Part shown: positions 43,805 to 53,004 of the stretch, piece after piece
Position numbering within the stretch: the first letter of the stretch is position 1
Layout of the letters: each line of letters begins with the position of its first letter
Assembly (NCBI RefSeq): GCF_003385895.1
Contig: NZ_QRDQ01000008.1
Span: 864,354-928,353 of the forward strand
From: Flavobacterium cutihirudinis
Lineage (GTDB): Bacteria; Bacteroidota; Bacteroidia; Flavobacteriales; Flavobacteriaceae
Length of the DNA stretch: 64,000 nt
Direction: 5' to 3'
Notes under the pieces: generated by a model
Told to the model about the DNA's origin: nothing
Databases searched by the model: none
The model's input: only the letters and a program-made list of their open reading frames with translations
Translations under genes and position numbers: made by a program

Positions 43805-45193
43805 ATGGAAAATATTAAGTCCTACGTTCAACAACATAAAGATCGGTTTATCAATGAATTGATCGAATTATTAAAGATTCCGTCGGTTAGTGCCGACACT
43901 GCATATTCTCAAGATGTTATTGATACAGCAGAGGCTGTAAAAGAAAGTTTATCAAAAGCGGGCTGCGATTTTGTCGAAACTTGCGACACTCCGGGTTACC
44001 CAATTATTTATGGAGAGAAAATAATCGATCCAAATCTTCCAACGGTTTTAGTTTACGGACACTATGATGTTCAACCGCCAGATCCATTAGAATTATGGAC
44101 TTCGCCACCATTTGAACCGGTTATCAAAACTACAGATATTCACCCTGACGGTGCTATTTTCGCGCGTGGTGCATGTGACGACAAAGGTCAGATGTACATG
44201 CACGTAAAAGCGCTTGAATTAATGGTACAAAGCAATACTTTGCCTTGTAACGTAAAATTCATGATCGAAGGAGAAGAAGAAGTTGGTTCGGCAAGTTTGG
44301 CTTGGTTCGTAGAACGCAATCAGGAAAAACTGAAAAACGATGTTATTTTGATTTCAGATACCGGAATGATTTCTAACCAGCAACCATCGATCACGACAGG
44401 TTTAAGAGGTTTGAGTTATGTTGAGGTAGAAGTTACGGGTCCAAACCGCGATTTGCATTCAGGATTGTACGGTGGAGCAGTGGCAAACCCAATTAATATT
44501 TTGGCAAAAATGATTGCTTCGCTTCACGACGAAAACAATCATATTACAATTCCAGGTTTCTATGATAAGGTTCAGGAATTATCTGCAGAAGAAAGAGCTG
44601 AAATGGCAAAAGCGCCTTTTAGTTTAGAAAAATATAAAAATGCTTTAAACATCGCTGATGTTTACGGTGAAAAAGGATATGTAACCAACGAACGCAACTC
44701 AATCCGTCCAACATTAGACGTAAACGGAATTTGGGGCGGTTACACTGGCGAAGGTGCAAAAACGGTTATTGCGAGCAAAGCTTTCGCTAAAATTTCAATG
44801 CGTTTGGTTCCAAATCAGGATTGGGAAGAGATTACAGAGCTTTTCACAAAACATTTTACAAGCATTGCTCCGGCTGGAGTTACGGTAAAAGTAACGCCTC
44901 ATCACGGTGGTCAGGGTTATGTTACGCCAATTGACAGCATCGGTTATCAGGCTGCCAATAAAGCGTATACAGAAACGTTTGGAGTTCCTGCAATTCCGGT
45001 TCGTTCTGGAGGAAGTATTCCAATTGTGGCTTTGTTTGAGAAGGAATTAAAAAGTAAAACGATTTTGATGGGATTTGGTTTGGATTCTGATGCAATTCAC
45101 TCGCCAAACGAACATTTCGGAATTTTTAATTACTTGAAAGGAATTGAAACGATTCCGTTGTTTTACAAGTATTTTGTGGAATTAAGTAAATAA
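43805..45193 (+). CDS. M20-family dipeptidase
   Basis: A 462-residue cytoplasmic zinc peptidase of the M20/carnosinase group. Metal and catalytic residues are visible: YGHYDVQPPDP (His86, Asp88), GACDDKGQMYMH (bridging Asp125), EGEEEVGS (catalytic Glu near 157), ISDTGM, and a late HSPNEHFG. It hydrolyses dipeptides for amino-acid recycling. A TACTTTTG element at 43775-43782 and the start 23 bp downstream support a promoter divergent from tRNA-Leu. Confidence 0.94.
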   Translation: MENIKSYVQQHKDRFINELIELLKIPSVSADTAYSQDVIDTAEAVKESLSKAGCDFVETCDTPGYPIIYGEKIIDPNLPTVLVYGHYDVQPPDPLELWTSPPFEPVIKTTDIHPDGAIFARGACDDKGQMYMHVKALELMVQSNTLPCNVKFMIEGEEEVGSASLAWFVERNQEKLKNDVILISDTGMISNQQPSITTGLRGLSYVEVEVTGPNRDLHSGLYGGAVANPINILAKMIASLHDENNHITIPGFYDKVQELSAEERAEMAKAPFSLEKYKNALNIADVYGEKGYVTNERNSIRPTLDVNGIWGGYTGEGAKTVIASKAFAKISMRLVPNQDWEEITELFTKHFTSIAPAGVTVKVTPHHGGQGYVTPIDSIGYQAANKAYTETFGVPAIPVRSGGSIPIVALFEKELKSKTILMGFGLDSDAIHSPNEHFGIFNYLKGIETIPLFYKYFVELSK

Positions 45194-45241
45194 GTATTTT
45201 GCCGCGAAGACACTAAGGCACAAAGTTTTTTTAAGATATAG

Positions 45242-45272
45242 AATCCGTTCAGAAATGAGCGGATTTTTTTTG
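45242..45272 (+). terminator. Terminator after the dipeptidase gene
   Basis: 10-bp stem AATCCGTTCA / TGAGCGGATT with a GAAA tetraloop (one G-T pair) followed by T8. Confidence 0.85.
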
Positions 45273-45396
45273 TTATTTAGTTATCCTAACAGTTCCGAAG
45301 CTTCGGGATTAAACCTTTTAGGTATTATAATAAGGTGCTTTTTAGAATAAATAATTGAATCAAAGTGCTGATATTTAAAAATTTAAGAAAAAACAT

Positions 45397-45426
45397 TTGC
45401 TTATTTAAAATTTAATTCTACATTTG
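45397..45426 (+). promoter_or_regulatory. Promoter of the BlaI/BlaR1-type operon
   Basis: TTG (45397-45399) and TACATTTG (45419-45426) with 19-bp spacing. The -7 element lies inside an operator palindrome. Confidence 0.7.
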
Positions 45427-45450
45427 TAGAAACGAATCTATAAGTGTAGA
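45417..45450. promoter_or_regulatory. Two BlaI/MecI-like operator palindromes
   Basis: TCTACATTTGTAGA (45417-45430, perfect 6-bp arms) and TCTATAAGTGTAGA (45437-45450, one mismatch) have centres 20 bp apart. They share the TACA...TGTA core of BlaI/MecI boxes. One covers the -7 element, so binding of the repressor encoded at 46863 should block transcription of its own operon. Confidence 0.65.
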
Positions 45451-45456
45451 GCTAAA

Positions 45457-45885
45457 ATGAATATGAAAAACCTTTTTTTATTATTGTTTTGCGGAATATT
45501 TCTTTTGAGTTGCAAAAGCAAACCGATCAATCAGAAAATTGATAAGAAAAAAGAAGGCGTCTGGATTGACAATTATACACAAGACAGTACAACTTATAAA
45601 TCGTATGAATATTATAAAAATGATCTTCCAGTAAAAAAGTGGAAATCCTACATCAACGGAAAAATCTACAAAACAGAAAAGTATAAAAACGGAATTTGCA
45701 TCGTAAAAAGTTATTACGAAAATGGAAAACTGGAATCGAAAGGAAAAACAAAATTAGAAACGAATTCGGTTGAAACGCATTGGTTTTATTTTGGAGAATG
45801 GAAGTTTTATTCGGACAAAGGAAAATTAAAAGGAATCAAGAATTACGATAAAGGAGAATTGATTTCAGAACAAATTATTAGGTAA
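45457..45885 (+). CDS. MORN-repeat lipoprotein, YwqK-like
   Basis: A 142-residue lipoprotein with lipobox ending at Cys19 (IFLLSC). It carries MORN/YwqK-type repeats: KSYEYYKNDLPVKKWKSY, KTEKYKNGICIVKSYYENG, EWKFYSDKGKLKGIKNYDKG. Such repeats form beta-hairpins in bacterial surface proteins; YwqK members are sometimes listed as antitoxin-like without proof. It is the first gene of the BlaI/BlaR1-type operon, directly after the operators, and is therefore the most exposed regulated output. Confidence 0.8.
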   Translation: MNMKNLFLLLFCGIFLLSCKSKPINQKIDKKKEGVWIDNYTQDSTTYKSYEYYKNDLPVKKWKSYINGKIYKTEKYKNGICIVKSYYENGKLESKGKTKLETNSVETHWFYFGEWKFYSDKGKLKGIKNYDKGELISEQIIR

Positions 45886-45903
45886 ACGATTAACCTCTAA
45901 ACT

Positions 45904-46866
45904 ATGAAAAAAATAATGGCGCTCTGTTTTATTGTAACGAATTGTCTTTTCGTGCAAGCTCAAACTTATAAAGAATGGGTTCGCAAAGCAGATTCTTGTT
46001 ACAAGGCAGAAAACTACAAAATGTCTGTTTCGTATTATGATAAAGCTTTTAAAATAGAAGAGAAAGATTATCGAGATTTATACAATGCTGGCTGTTCTGC
46101 GTCTATGGCTAAAGAAAATAAAAAAGCATTTAAATGGCTGAATCTTTCTATCGATAACGGATACGAGAATATTACACATATTAAAATTGACGATGATTTA
46201 AAGCCTTTACATTCGGATAAAAAATGGAATAAAACAATTGAGAAACTGCAGAAGAAATTACAGCTTATCGGAGTAAATTATGATAAAGTGCTGGAAAAAG
46301 AACTTGCTGAGATTTATACCGACGATCAGGAAATTCGCGGAGAATTCATGAATGTTTACAGAGCTTCTAAACCTGATAAAAAGAAAATTGACAGCATTGG
46401 TAAAATTATGGAAAGAAAAGACAGTATTAATCTCGTTAAGGTTATGAAAATACTGGATGAAAAAGGCTGGGTAGGAAAAAATACAGTAGGAACACAAGGA
46501 AATCAGACTTTGTTTTTGGTGATTCAGCATTCTGACTTAAAATGCCAACAAAAGTATTTACCAATGATGAGAGAGGCAGTTAAAATTGGAAATGCAAATC
46601 CGGCAAATCTGGCATATTTAGAAGACAGAGTGGCTTTGAGAGAAGGAAAAAAACAAATTTATGGTAGTCAGAGTTCAAAGAATAAAAAGACGAATAAAAT
46701 TTGCATAGCACCAATGATAGATCCGGATAATGTTGATAAAAGGCGTGCTGAAGTCGGACTTGGAACTATGGCCGAATACGCAGCAAAAATGAATATTGAA
46801 TGGAATTTGGATGAATATAAAAAAGAATTGGCCGAAACAGAAAAACTCGAAAATAGTAAACCATGA
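45904..46866 (+). CDS. Secreted TPR plus DUF6624-like protein
   Basis: A 320-residue protein with a signal peptide (about 1-20, ending VQAQ). A TPR-like helical segment (about 22-115) shows YYDKAFKIEEKDYRDLYNAG. The following region (about 125-260), with ELAEIYTDDQEIRG, ILDEKGWVG and FLVIQHSDLKCQQKYLPMM, matches the pattern of the DUF6624 family from memory. The function is unknown. The next gene starts within its stop codon (4-nt overlap). It is the second gene of the BlaI-regulated operon. Confidence 0.75.
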   Translation: MKKIMALCFIVTNCLFVQAQTYKEWVRKADSCYKAENYKMSVSYYDKAFKIEEKDYRDLYNAGCSASMAKENKKAFKWLNLSIDNGYENITHIKIDDDLKPLHSDKKWNKTIEKLQKKLQLIGVNYDKVLEKELAEIYTDDQEIRGEFMNVYRASKPDKKKIDSIGKIMERKDSINLVKVMKILDEKGWVGKNTVGTQGNQTLFLVIQHSDLKCQQKYLPMMREAVKIGNANPANLAYLEDRVALREGKKQIYGSQSSKNKKTNKICIAPMIDPDNVDKRRAEVGLGTMAEYAAKMNIEWNLDEYKKELAETEKLENSKP

Positions 46867-47237
46867 CACAGTTATCAAATGCAGAAGAACAATTAATGGA
46901 ACATTTATGGAAGCTTGAAAAAGCATTCATGAAAGATTTACTTGAAGCATATCCAGAACCAAAGCCGGCGACGACAACTGTTGCGACGCTTTTAAAACGA
47001 ATGATTGATAAGAAATTTGTGGCTTACAATGAATTCGGAAATTCGAGAGAATATTATCCTTTGGTGAAGAAAACAGATTATTTTTCGAAACATGTAAAAG
47101 GACTGATTAGCAATTTCTTTAATAATTCGGCTTCGCAGTTTGCTTCGTTTTTTACGACCGAAACCAATTTGAGCGCTTCAGAATTAGAAGATCTTAAGAA
47201 AATAATCGATTCGGAAATTCAAAAAAAGAAAAAATGA
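46863..47237 (+). CDS. BlaI/MecI/CopY-family repressor
   Basis: A 124-residue winged-helix repressor. Family features include NAEEQLMEHLWKLEKAFMKD, the recognition helix TTVATLLKRMIDKKFVAY and a C-terminal dimerisation helix. In BlaI/MecI systems, cleavage by the BlaR1/MecR1 partner between the two domains relieves repression. Two matching operators lie before the operon. Its start and stop overlap both neighbours by 4 nt, so it is coupled to the BlaR1-like gene. Confidence 0.92.
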   Translation: MTQLSNAEEQLMEHLWKLEKAFMKDLLEAYPEPKPATTTVATLLKRMIDKKFVAYNEFGNSREYYPLVKKTDYFSKHVKGLISNFFNNSASQFASFFTTETNLSASELEDLKKIIDSEIQKKKK

Positions 47238-48952
47238 TAGACTTTATATATAAATCATCTTTGAGTTTGTTCGTGCTTTTGGTTATTTACCATTTGGTTT
47301 TAGAGCGACAAAAAATGCATAAGTTCAATAGGTTTTACTTAATGTTCAGTCTTGTTTTTTCCCTTGTTTTGCCTTTTGTAACCATTGAAATTGCAAGAGA
47401 ATCAACAGTATCTGTGCAACAGACTTATAGATTTCTGGCGCAAAATATGCAAATTCAGAATCAGGCTGTTGCGGTTCAGTCATTTGATTATACAAGTTTG
47501 ATATTAGGGTGTTTATACGGATTAATTACACTGCTTTTAATTTTTCGTTTTATAAATAATCTTCTGAAAATTTATTCGAAAATAAAGAACGGTAATCTCA
47601 CGGTTTATAAAAATGCGAGTTTGGTTTTGATTGATGAGCAAATAGCGCCTCACACTTTTTTGAATTACATTTTTTTGAACAAAACAGATTATCATAATCA
47701 AAAAATAGAAGAACAATTATACTCGCACGAATTAATTCATGTTACTCAAAAGCACACATGGGATGTATTGTTTATTGAGACATTAAAAACAATTTTTTGG
47801 TTTAATCCTTTATTCCTTTTTTATAAAAAAGCGATTCAGCTCAATCATGAATTTCTTGCCGATGAAAATGTAGTGACATCTTTTAACGATGTTCCGTTTT
47901 ATCAAAATTTATTGCTTCTGCATGCAAATACAAATTCAATTTCGGGATTAACTAGTAATTTAAATTATTCTGTAACTAAAAAAAGATTTATTATGATGAC
48001 AAAAACGGTTTCTAAAACAAAGGTTTTGCTTTCAAAAATTGTGCTTCTGCCTCTATTTTCAGGACTCTTTTTCTTTATATGTATAGAAAGTGTCGGGCAA
48101 AATAATAGTAACTCTAGTGTGATAAGTGGAGACAATCTTATTGTTTCAAATGAATTGAAACCTGAATGGGTAGCAAAATCGAGAAGAAAGGAAATTCTGG
48201 CTACAAAAGAGCCTGAAATTATGATGAGTATTGCATATAGTTTGGAGGATACGAAAGTCAATCAGCCTGCTTTGCAAAGCGCAATGGAAAAAATATCTAA
48301 TTATATCACCAATAATTATGTAAGTCCTAAGGGAATTGATAAAAAAGATGAGGTAGCGACGATTAAATTTCTTCTAAACGATGATGGTACTCTTGCTGAT
48401 ATTAAAATTACCAGCAATAAAGGAACTGCAACTGAAGCTGAAATACTTCGAATTCTGAAATCGGGCTCAAATTTTATTCCTGAAAAAAAACACGGAAAAG
48501 CAGATTGGAAACCAATTGCGATAGTTATGGATTTTTGGCCGGTAGAAGCTGAAGAAATTAAAAAAGAAGCTGCAGCTTCGTCACCAACGGCTCCGGCCAT
48601 AACATCAACCGATATAATTGTGGATCCAATTGAGAAAAAACCTGAATTTCTAGGTGGAGCACTTGAGTTTTATAAATTCATTGGTAAAAATTTTAAAATG
48701 CCGGCCGAAGCTTCGAAAAACAAAATTCAGGGAAAAGTATATATCGAATTTATGGTTGAAAAAGATGGAAGTTTGTCTGAATTTAAAATTGTAAAAGATT
48801 TAGGATACGGAATAGGCGATGAGGTTATTCAGGCTTTAAAGCTTTCACCAACATGGACTCCCGGTTCTGAAAATGGGAAACCAGTTCGCGTTTTGTACCG
48901 TTTGCCTGTTACAATTGAAAATAATGAAACACCAAAAAGTATGAAGCAATAA
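47234..48952 (+). CDS. M56/BlaR1-family peptidase with two TonB C-terminal-like domains
   Basis: A 572-residue membrane sensor-protease. The N-terminal part has three or four helices. The zinc motif HELIH (165-169), in YSHELIHVTQKHTW, with a later NHEFLADEN glutamate, is the M56 signature. A single helix (about 258-282) is followed by two TonB-C-like domains, about 345-430 and 490-565 (FLGGALEFYKFIGKNFKMP). No penicillin-binding domain is present. The TonB-like domains suggest sensing of an envelope component. It should cleave the adjacent repressor. Confidence 0.88.
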   Translation: MIDFIYKSSLSLFVLLVIYHLVLERQKMHKFNRFYLMFSLVFSLVLPFVTIEIARESTVSVQQTYRFLAQNMQIQNQAVAVQSFDYTSLILGCLYGLITLLLIFRFINNLLKIYSKIKNGNLTVYKNASLVLIDEQIAPHTFLNYIFLNKTDYHNQKIEEQLYSHELIHVTQKHTWDVLFIETLKTIFWFNPLFLFYKKAIQLNHEFLADENVVTSFNDVPFYQNLLLLHANTNSISGLTSNLNYSVTKKRFIMMTKTVSKTKVLLSKIVLLPLFSGLFFFICIESVGQNNSNSSVISGDNLIVSNELKPEWVAKSRRKEILATKEPEIMMSIAYSLEDTKVNQPALQSAMEKISNYITNNYVSPKGIDKKDEVATIKFLLNDDGTLADIKITSNKGTATEAEILRILKSGSNFIPEKKHGKADWKPIAIVMDFWPVEAEEIKKEAAASSPTAPAITSTDIIVDPIEKKPEFLGGALEFYKFIGKNFKMPAEASKNKIQGKVYIEFMVEKDGSLSEFKIVKDLGYGIGDEVIQALKLSPTWTPGSENGKPVRVLYRLPVTIENNETPKSMKQ

Positions 48953-49044
48953 AAGCAAGCTTTAATAAAGTTGATTTTAAATCGACCATTTTCGGAAATT
49001 ATAAAACATTTAAAATTTTTGATTTAAAGTATTCTTTATAAAAC

Positions 49045-49076
49045 ATAAAAAATCCGCTTCTGAACAGGAAGCGGAT
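49045..49076 (-). terminator. Terminator of the saccharopine dehydrogenase-like gene
   Basis: Stem ATCCGCTTC / GAAGCGGAT (49052-49060 with 49068-49076) followed on the minus strand by T6. Confidence 0.75.
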
Positions 49077-49119
49077 AAAATAAACTAAAAAAAAAATTCT
49101 AAAAATAAAAAGATCCGGG

Positions 49120-50484
49120 TCAGAACAAATCCGGATTGTATCCAAAATAAGGCATGGTTTGTTCGTTAAAAACTACGCCATACTCTTCTAATTCATTTAA
49201 TATTGGTTCGTAAACTTCTTTTTTAATTGGGAGTTGCACGCCTGGAGTTTTGATTTTTCCATTCAAAATCAAAAGTGTTGCCATTGCAACCGGAAGTCCA
49301 ACGGTTTTAGCCATTGCGGTATAGGTTTGATCGTCGCCAATGCAAACCATTTTTGAATCGATTTGTTTTTTTTCACCGTTAAGTTCGTAGCCAAACTTAT
49401 GGTACATCACGATCATATCTTTATCATCGGGTTCTAAAGCCCAACTGTCAGTCAGTATTTTTTCCAGAATTTGAGCCGGAGTCGCACGAGGCAAATTCAC
49501 TATTTTGTCAGGGTTGAATAAATCCAATTCCAAAAGTTTGTCCCACATGATGTCGTCCTGATCAATTTTTAAAATTAATCTTGTTTTTATTTCAACAGAA
49601 TCAGTTGGATGATATGGCAAAAATGAATTCATAAACTGACGATAACTCATGTTTTCAGAATCTTCGATAATATAACTGTCATCTGTCATTCCGAGTTGTA
49701 CGAACATATTCCAGGCTTTCGAAAATCCAACTCTGCGAATTGTTCCTCGGTATAAAGTCAGAACATCATCAAGTCCGTAAACTGATCTGTATTTAAGAGA
49801 ATCTCGATTAGAATAGGCTTCAAATTTTCCGTAGCCTTCTACTTCTAGAAATTCCGTTCTTCTAAACAAAGCGCTGTACGGAATGTATTTATAAGTTCCT
49901 TCCTGAATAAATTTAGCAGCGCCTCCTTGTCCGGCCAAAACCACATTTCGCGGCGCCCAAGTAAATTTGTAATTCCATAAATTATTATCCGATTCTGGAG
50001 CCACAAGTCCGCCGCAGAAAGATTCAAACAAAAGCATTTTCCCTCCTTTTGAGCGAATTTCATCAATTACTTTCATGGCACTCATATGATCGATTCCGGG
50101 ATCGAGACCAATTTCATTCATGAAAATCAAATCGTTTTTCTTTGCTTCTTCGTCCAGCGCCTGCATTGCGTCGCTTATATAAGAAGCTGTAACAAGATGT
50201 TTTTTGAATTGAAGACAATCTTTGGCAATCTCAATATGTAAATGCGCAGGAAGCATCGAAATGACAATCGAAGCTTTTTCTATAGCCGCTCTTCTTTCTT
50301 CGGTATTGAAAATATCAAGTGCTATTGGAGTGGCATTAGGATGGTTTTGCGTCTTTTTTTCGGCCAAAGCCAAAGAAAGGTCGGCTACTACTAAATGTAG
50401 CTTTTCACTTTCTGATTTTGATAATAAATAACGTATCAGCGATGATGCTGAACGACCTGCTCCGATAATTAAAACGCTTCTCAT
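49120..50484 (-). CDS. Saccharopine dehydrogenase family protein
   Basis: A 454-residue oxidoreductase. The N-terminal Rossmann motif VLIIGAGRSASSLIRYL is followed by the catalytic region INEIGLDPGIDHMSAM (family DPGIDH) and the C-terminal SDH domain with WALEPDDKDMIVMYHKFGY. Members include saccharopine reductase and lysine-catabolism enzymes. In this context a role in lysine metabolism is likely but not shown. It stands alone and has its own -7 element. Confidence 0.9.
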   Translation of the reverse strand: MRSVLIIGAGRSASSLIRYLLSKSESEKLHLVVADLSLALAEKKTQNHPNATPIALDIFNTEERRAAIEKASIVISMLPAHLHIEIAKDCLQFKKHLVTASYISDAMQALDEEAKKNDLIFMNEIGLDPGIDHMSAMKVIDEIRSKGGKMLLFESFCGGLVAPESDNNLWNYKFTWAPRNVVLAGQGGAAKFIQEGTYKYIPYSALFRRTEFLEVEGYGKFEAYSNRDSLKYRSVYGLDDVLTLYRGTIRRVGFSKAWNMFVQLGMTDDSYIIEDSENMSYRQFMNSFLPYHPTDSVEIKTRLILKIDQDDIMWDKLLELDLFNPDKIVNLPRATPAQILEKILTDSWALEPDDKDMIVMYHKFGYELNGEKKQIDSKMVCIGDDQTYTAMAKTVGLPVAMATLLILNGKIKTPGVQLPIKKEVYEPILNELEEYGVVFNEQTMPYFGYNPDLF

Positions 50485-50501
50485 ATTTTAAATATATAAC
50501 A

Positions 50502-50509
50502 CAAATGTA
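50502..50509 (-). promoter_or_regulatory. Putative -7 element of the 50484 gene
   Basis: Minus-strand TACATTTG fits TAnnTTTG, 17 bp before the start codon. It is embedded in alternating TA sequence; no TTG is seen at -33. Confidence 0.45.
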
Positions 50510-50678
50510 TTAAAATGTTATATATATAACAATTTTAATTTATAAAAAAAGTGATTTATTTTTTTTCTACGTTAAAAGAGTTGCTTTTTCTCTTTTAGAA
50601 AATATTTTGCAGAAAACGAACAGTCCCTTTTAATAGTATTGAGTATTTTTGTAGAAGTAATCAAAGAAATACAGATAC

Positions 50679-51065
50679 ATGAAAAGAAGAATAGTTTTGA
50701 CAGGTGCTTTTATTGGAATGTTGGCCATTATTTTAGGAGCTTTTGGAGCGCATTTACTTAAGAAATATTTAGCTGTCGATGAATTAAACACTTTTGAAGT
50801 TGGTGTTCGTTATCAAATGTATCACGCTCTTTTTTTACTATTTCTTTCAACACAAAAAGATCTTGCCGAAAAGACAGTAAAAACAATCTATAACTTAGTT
50901 GTGGCCGGTGTTGTTCTTTTTAGCGGATCAATTTATTTACTTGCTACAAAAAGTCTTACATTATTTGACTTTAAAATTATCGTATTCGCAACACCTTTGG
51001 GCGGATTCTTATTAATTATTGGTTGGTTAGTATTATTTCTTGCTATTTTGAAGAGAAAATCATAA
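50679..51065 (+). CDS. DUF423 membrane protein
   Basis: A 128-residue protein with four membrane helices, typical of the DUF423 (YgdD-like) family: GAFIGMLAIILGAFGAHLLKK at the N-terminus, FEVGVRYQMYHALFLLF in the second helix, GVVLFSGSIYLL and TPLGGFLLIIGWL. Function is unknown. A TATTTTTG element at 50644-50651 lies 28 bp before the start. Confidence 0.88.
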   Translation: MKRRIVLTGAFIGMLAIILGAFGAHLLKKYLAVDELNTFEVGVRYQMYHALFLLFLSTQKDLAEKTVKTIYNLVVAGVVLFSGSIYLLATKSLTLFDFKIIVFATPLGGFLLIIGWLVLFLAILKRKS

Positions 51066-51102
51066 AATACCGAAAAAAAAATTCTGTCTAAAAATTAATC
51101 TT

Positions 51103-51110
51103 TAATTTTG
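51103..51110 (+). promoter_or_regulatory. Putative -7 promoter element of pckA
   Basis: TAATTTTG fits TAnnTTTG and would give a leader of about 155 nt before ATG 51271. A -33 TTG is not clear. Confidence 0.35.
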
Positions 51111-51270
51111 TACCATAAATAACATATAAGGTTACTTGTGTGAATTTTTATTGTTTTTTATCTACTTTGGTAAAAAATATAACAATTCATAATTTTAAGC
51201 GTAACTGCTTAATTTTCAAGGGAAATTATATTTTGTGCACCTTAAAAATAACACACACAACATTAAATTT

Positions 51271-52875
51271 ATGGACAATAACACACTTTTTGCGCAATCG
51301 ATTTCGTTAAAAGACTTAGGAATAGAAAATGCAACAGTACGCTATCAGTTATCTGCAGATGAATTGCATGCGATTACTGTGCAGTCAGGACAGGGTGTTG
51401 AGGCTTCGACAGGTGCTTTGGCAATTAATACAGGTGAGTTTACAGGACGTTCTCCTCAGGATCGTTTTATTGTGAGAGACAGCATTACAGAAGATAAAGT
51501 TTGGTGGGGAAATGTAAATATTCCTTTTGCTCCAGAAGCTTTTGAAAAATTATATAATAAGGTAACAGCGTTTTTGTCAAACAAAGAAGTTTTTGTTCGT
51601 GATTCATACGTTTGTTCAGATGATAATTACAGATTAAATGTTCGTGTTGTAACGGAAACAGCGTGGTCAAACTTGTTTTGCTACAATATGTTTCTAAGAC
51701 CGGAAGAGTCTGAATTAGCAAATTTTACTCCAGAATGGACTGTAGTTTGTGCTCCAAGTTTTATGGCAGATCCTGCTGTAGACGGAACGCGTCAGTCTAA
51801 TTTTGCGATTTTAGATTTTACTAAAAAAGTGGCGCTAATTGGTGGAACTGGTTATACAGGAGAAATGAAAAAAGGTATTTTCTCTGCTTTGAATTTCATT
51901 TTACCGGTTTTCAAAAATACACTTCCTATGCACTGTAGTGCAAATGTTGGTAAAAACGGAGATACAGCAATTTTCTTCGGATTATCTGGAACAGGAAAAA
52001 CAACTTTATCTGCAGATCCGGAACGTAAGTTAATTGGTGATGATGAACACGGATGGACAAGCGAAAACACTGTTTTCAATTTTGAAGGAGGTTGTTATGC
52101 TAAAGTAATCAACTTGTCTGAAGAAAATGAACCGGATATTTTCAGAGCAATCAAAAAAGGTGCGCTTTTAGAAAATGTGGTTTTCAAAGCTGGAACAAAT
52201 GAAGTAGATTATGATGATGTTTCAATCACTCAAAATACGCGTGTAAGTTACCCAATAACACATATTGACAATATTCAACCGGGATCAATTGGACACAATC
52301 CTAAAAACATCTTTTTCTTAACAGCAGATTCTTTCGGGATTTTGCCTCCAATCTCAAAATTGACTCCAGGTCAGGCGGCGTACCACTTTATTTCTGGATA
52401 TACTGCAAAAGTTGCCGGAACTGAAGCGGGAGTAACAGAGCCTCAGCCTAATTTCTCTGCTTGTTTTGGAGCGCCATTTATGCCTTTGCATCCAACAAAA
52501 TATGCTGAAATGTTAAGCAAAAAAATGAAAGATGCAGGAGTAAAAGTTTGGTTAATCAACACAGGATGGACTGGCGGACCTTACGGAACAGGAAGCCGAA
52601 TGAAATTGAAATATACTCGTGCTATGATTACAGCTGCGTTAAACGGTGAACTGGATAATGTAGAATTTAAAAATCATAGCGTTTTTGGAATTGCAGAACC
52701 AACATCTTGTCCAAATGTTCCAGAGGAAATTTTAAATCCTAGAAATACTTGGGAAGACAAAGATTTATATGATAAAAAAGCGTTAGAATTAGCTCAGAAA
52801 TTCAAAGCTAATTTTGCCAAATTTGAAGAATTTGCGAATGCTGAAATTTTAGCAGGAGCACCGATTACAGAATAA
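51271..52875 (+). CDS. pckA: Phosphoenolpyruvate carboxykinase (ATP)
   Basis: A 534-residue gluconeogenic enzyme that converts oxaloacetate plus ATP to PEP, CO2 and ADP. The P-loop GLSGTGKTTLS begins at Gly237, followed by IGDDEHGW with metal ligands. NTGEFTGRSPQDRFIV near the N-terminus and INTGWTGGPYGTG near the C-terminus are typical. The frame extends 12 codons upstream, but ATG 51271 (MDNNTLFAQ) fits family starts. Monocistronic with a strong terminator. Confidence 0.96.
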   Translation: MDNNTLFAQSISLKDLGIENATVRYQLSADELHAITVQSGQGVEASTGALAINTGEFTGRSPQDRFIVRDSITEDKVWWGNVNIPFAPEAFEKLYNKVTAFLSNKEVFVRDSYVCSDDNYRLNVRVVTETAWSNLFCYNMFLRPEESELANFTPEWTVVCAPSFMADPAVDGTRQSNFAILDFTKKVALIGGTGYTGEMKKGIFSALNFILPVFKNTLPMHCSANVGKNGDTAIFFGLSGTGKTTLSADPERKLIGDDEHGWTSENTVFNFEGGCYAKVINLSEENEPDIFRAIKKGALLENVVFKAGTNEVDYDDVSITQNTRVSYPITHIDNIQPGSIGHNPKNIFFLTADSFGILPPISKLTPGQAAYHFISGYTAKVAGTEAGVTEPQPNFSACFGAPFMPLHPTKYAEMLSKKMKDAGVKVWLINTGWTGGPYGTGSRMKLKYTRAMITAALNGELDNVEFKNHSVFGIAEPTSCPNVPEEILNPRNTWEDKDLYDKKALELAQKFKANFAKFEEFANAEILAGAPITE

Positions 52876-52899
52876 AGGGGCAATTACTAATTCAAAATT

Positions 52900-52930
52900 A
52901 AAAAAGCTGTTCATATTGAACAGCTTTTTT
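52900..52930 (+). terminator. Rho-independent terminator of pckA
   Basis: 14-bp stem with core AAGCTGTTCA / TGAACAGCTT, 3-nt loop and T6. Confidence 0.85.
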
Positions 52931-53004
52931 GTTTTGGTCTCCAATCGCAGAAAAAAAAATAAAAAATAAACAGAACACTGAAACTGCGACTGAAAAACCA
53001 AAAA

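Noticed and set aside
43605..43837. Small open frames across tRNA-Leu
   Set aside because: They translate the tRNA gene and its promoter.
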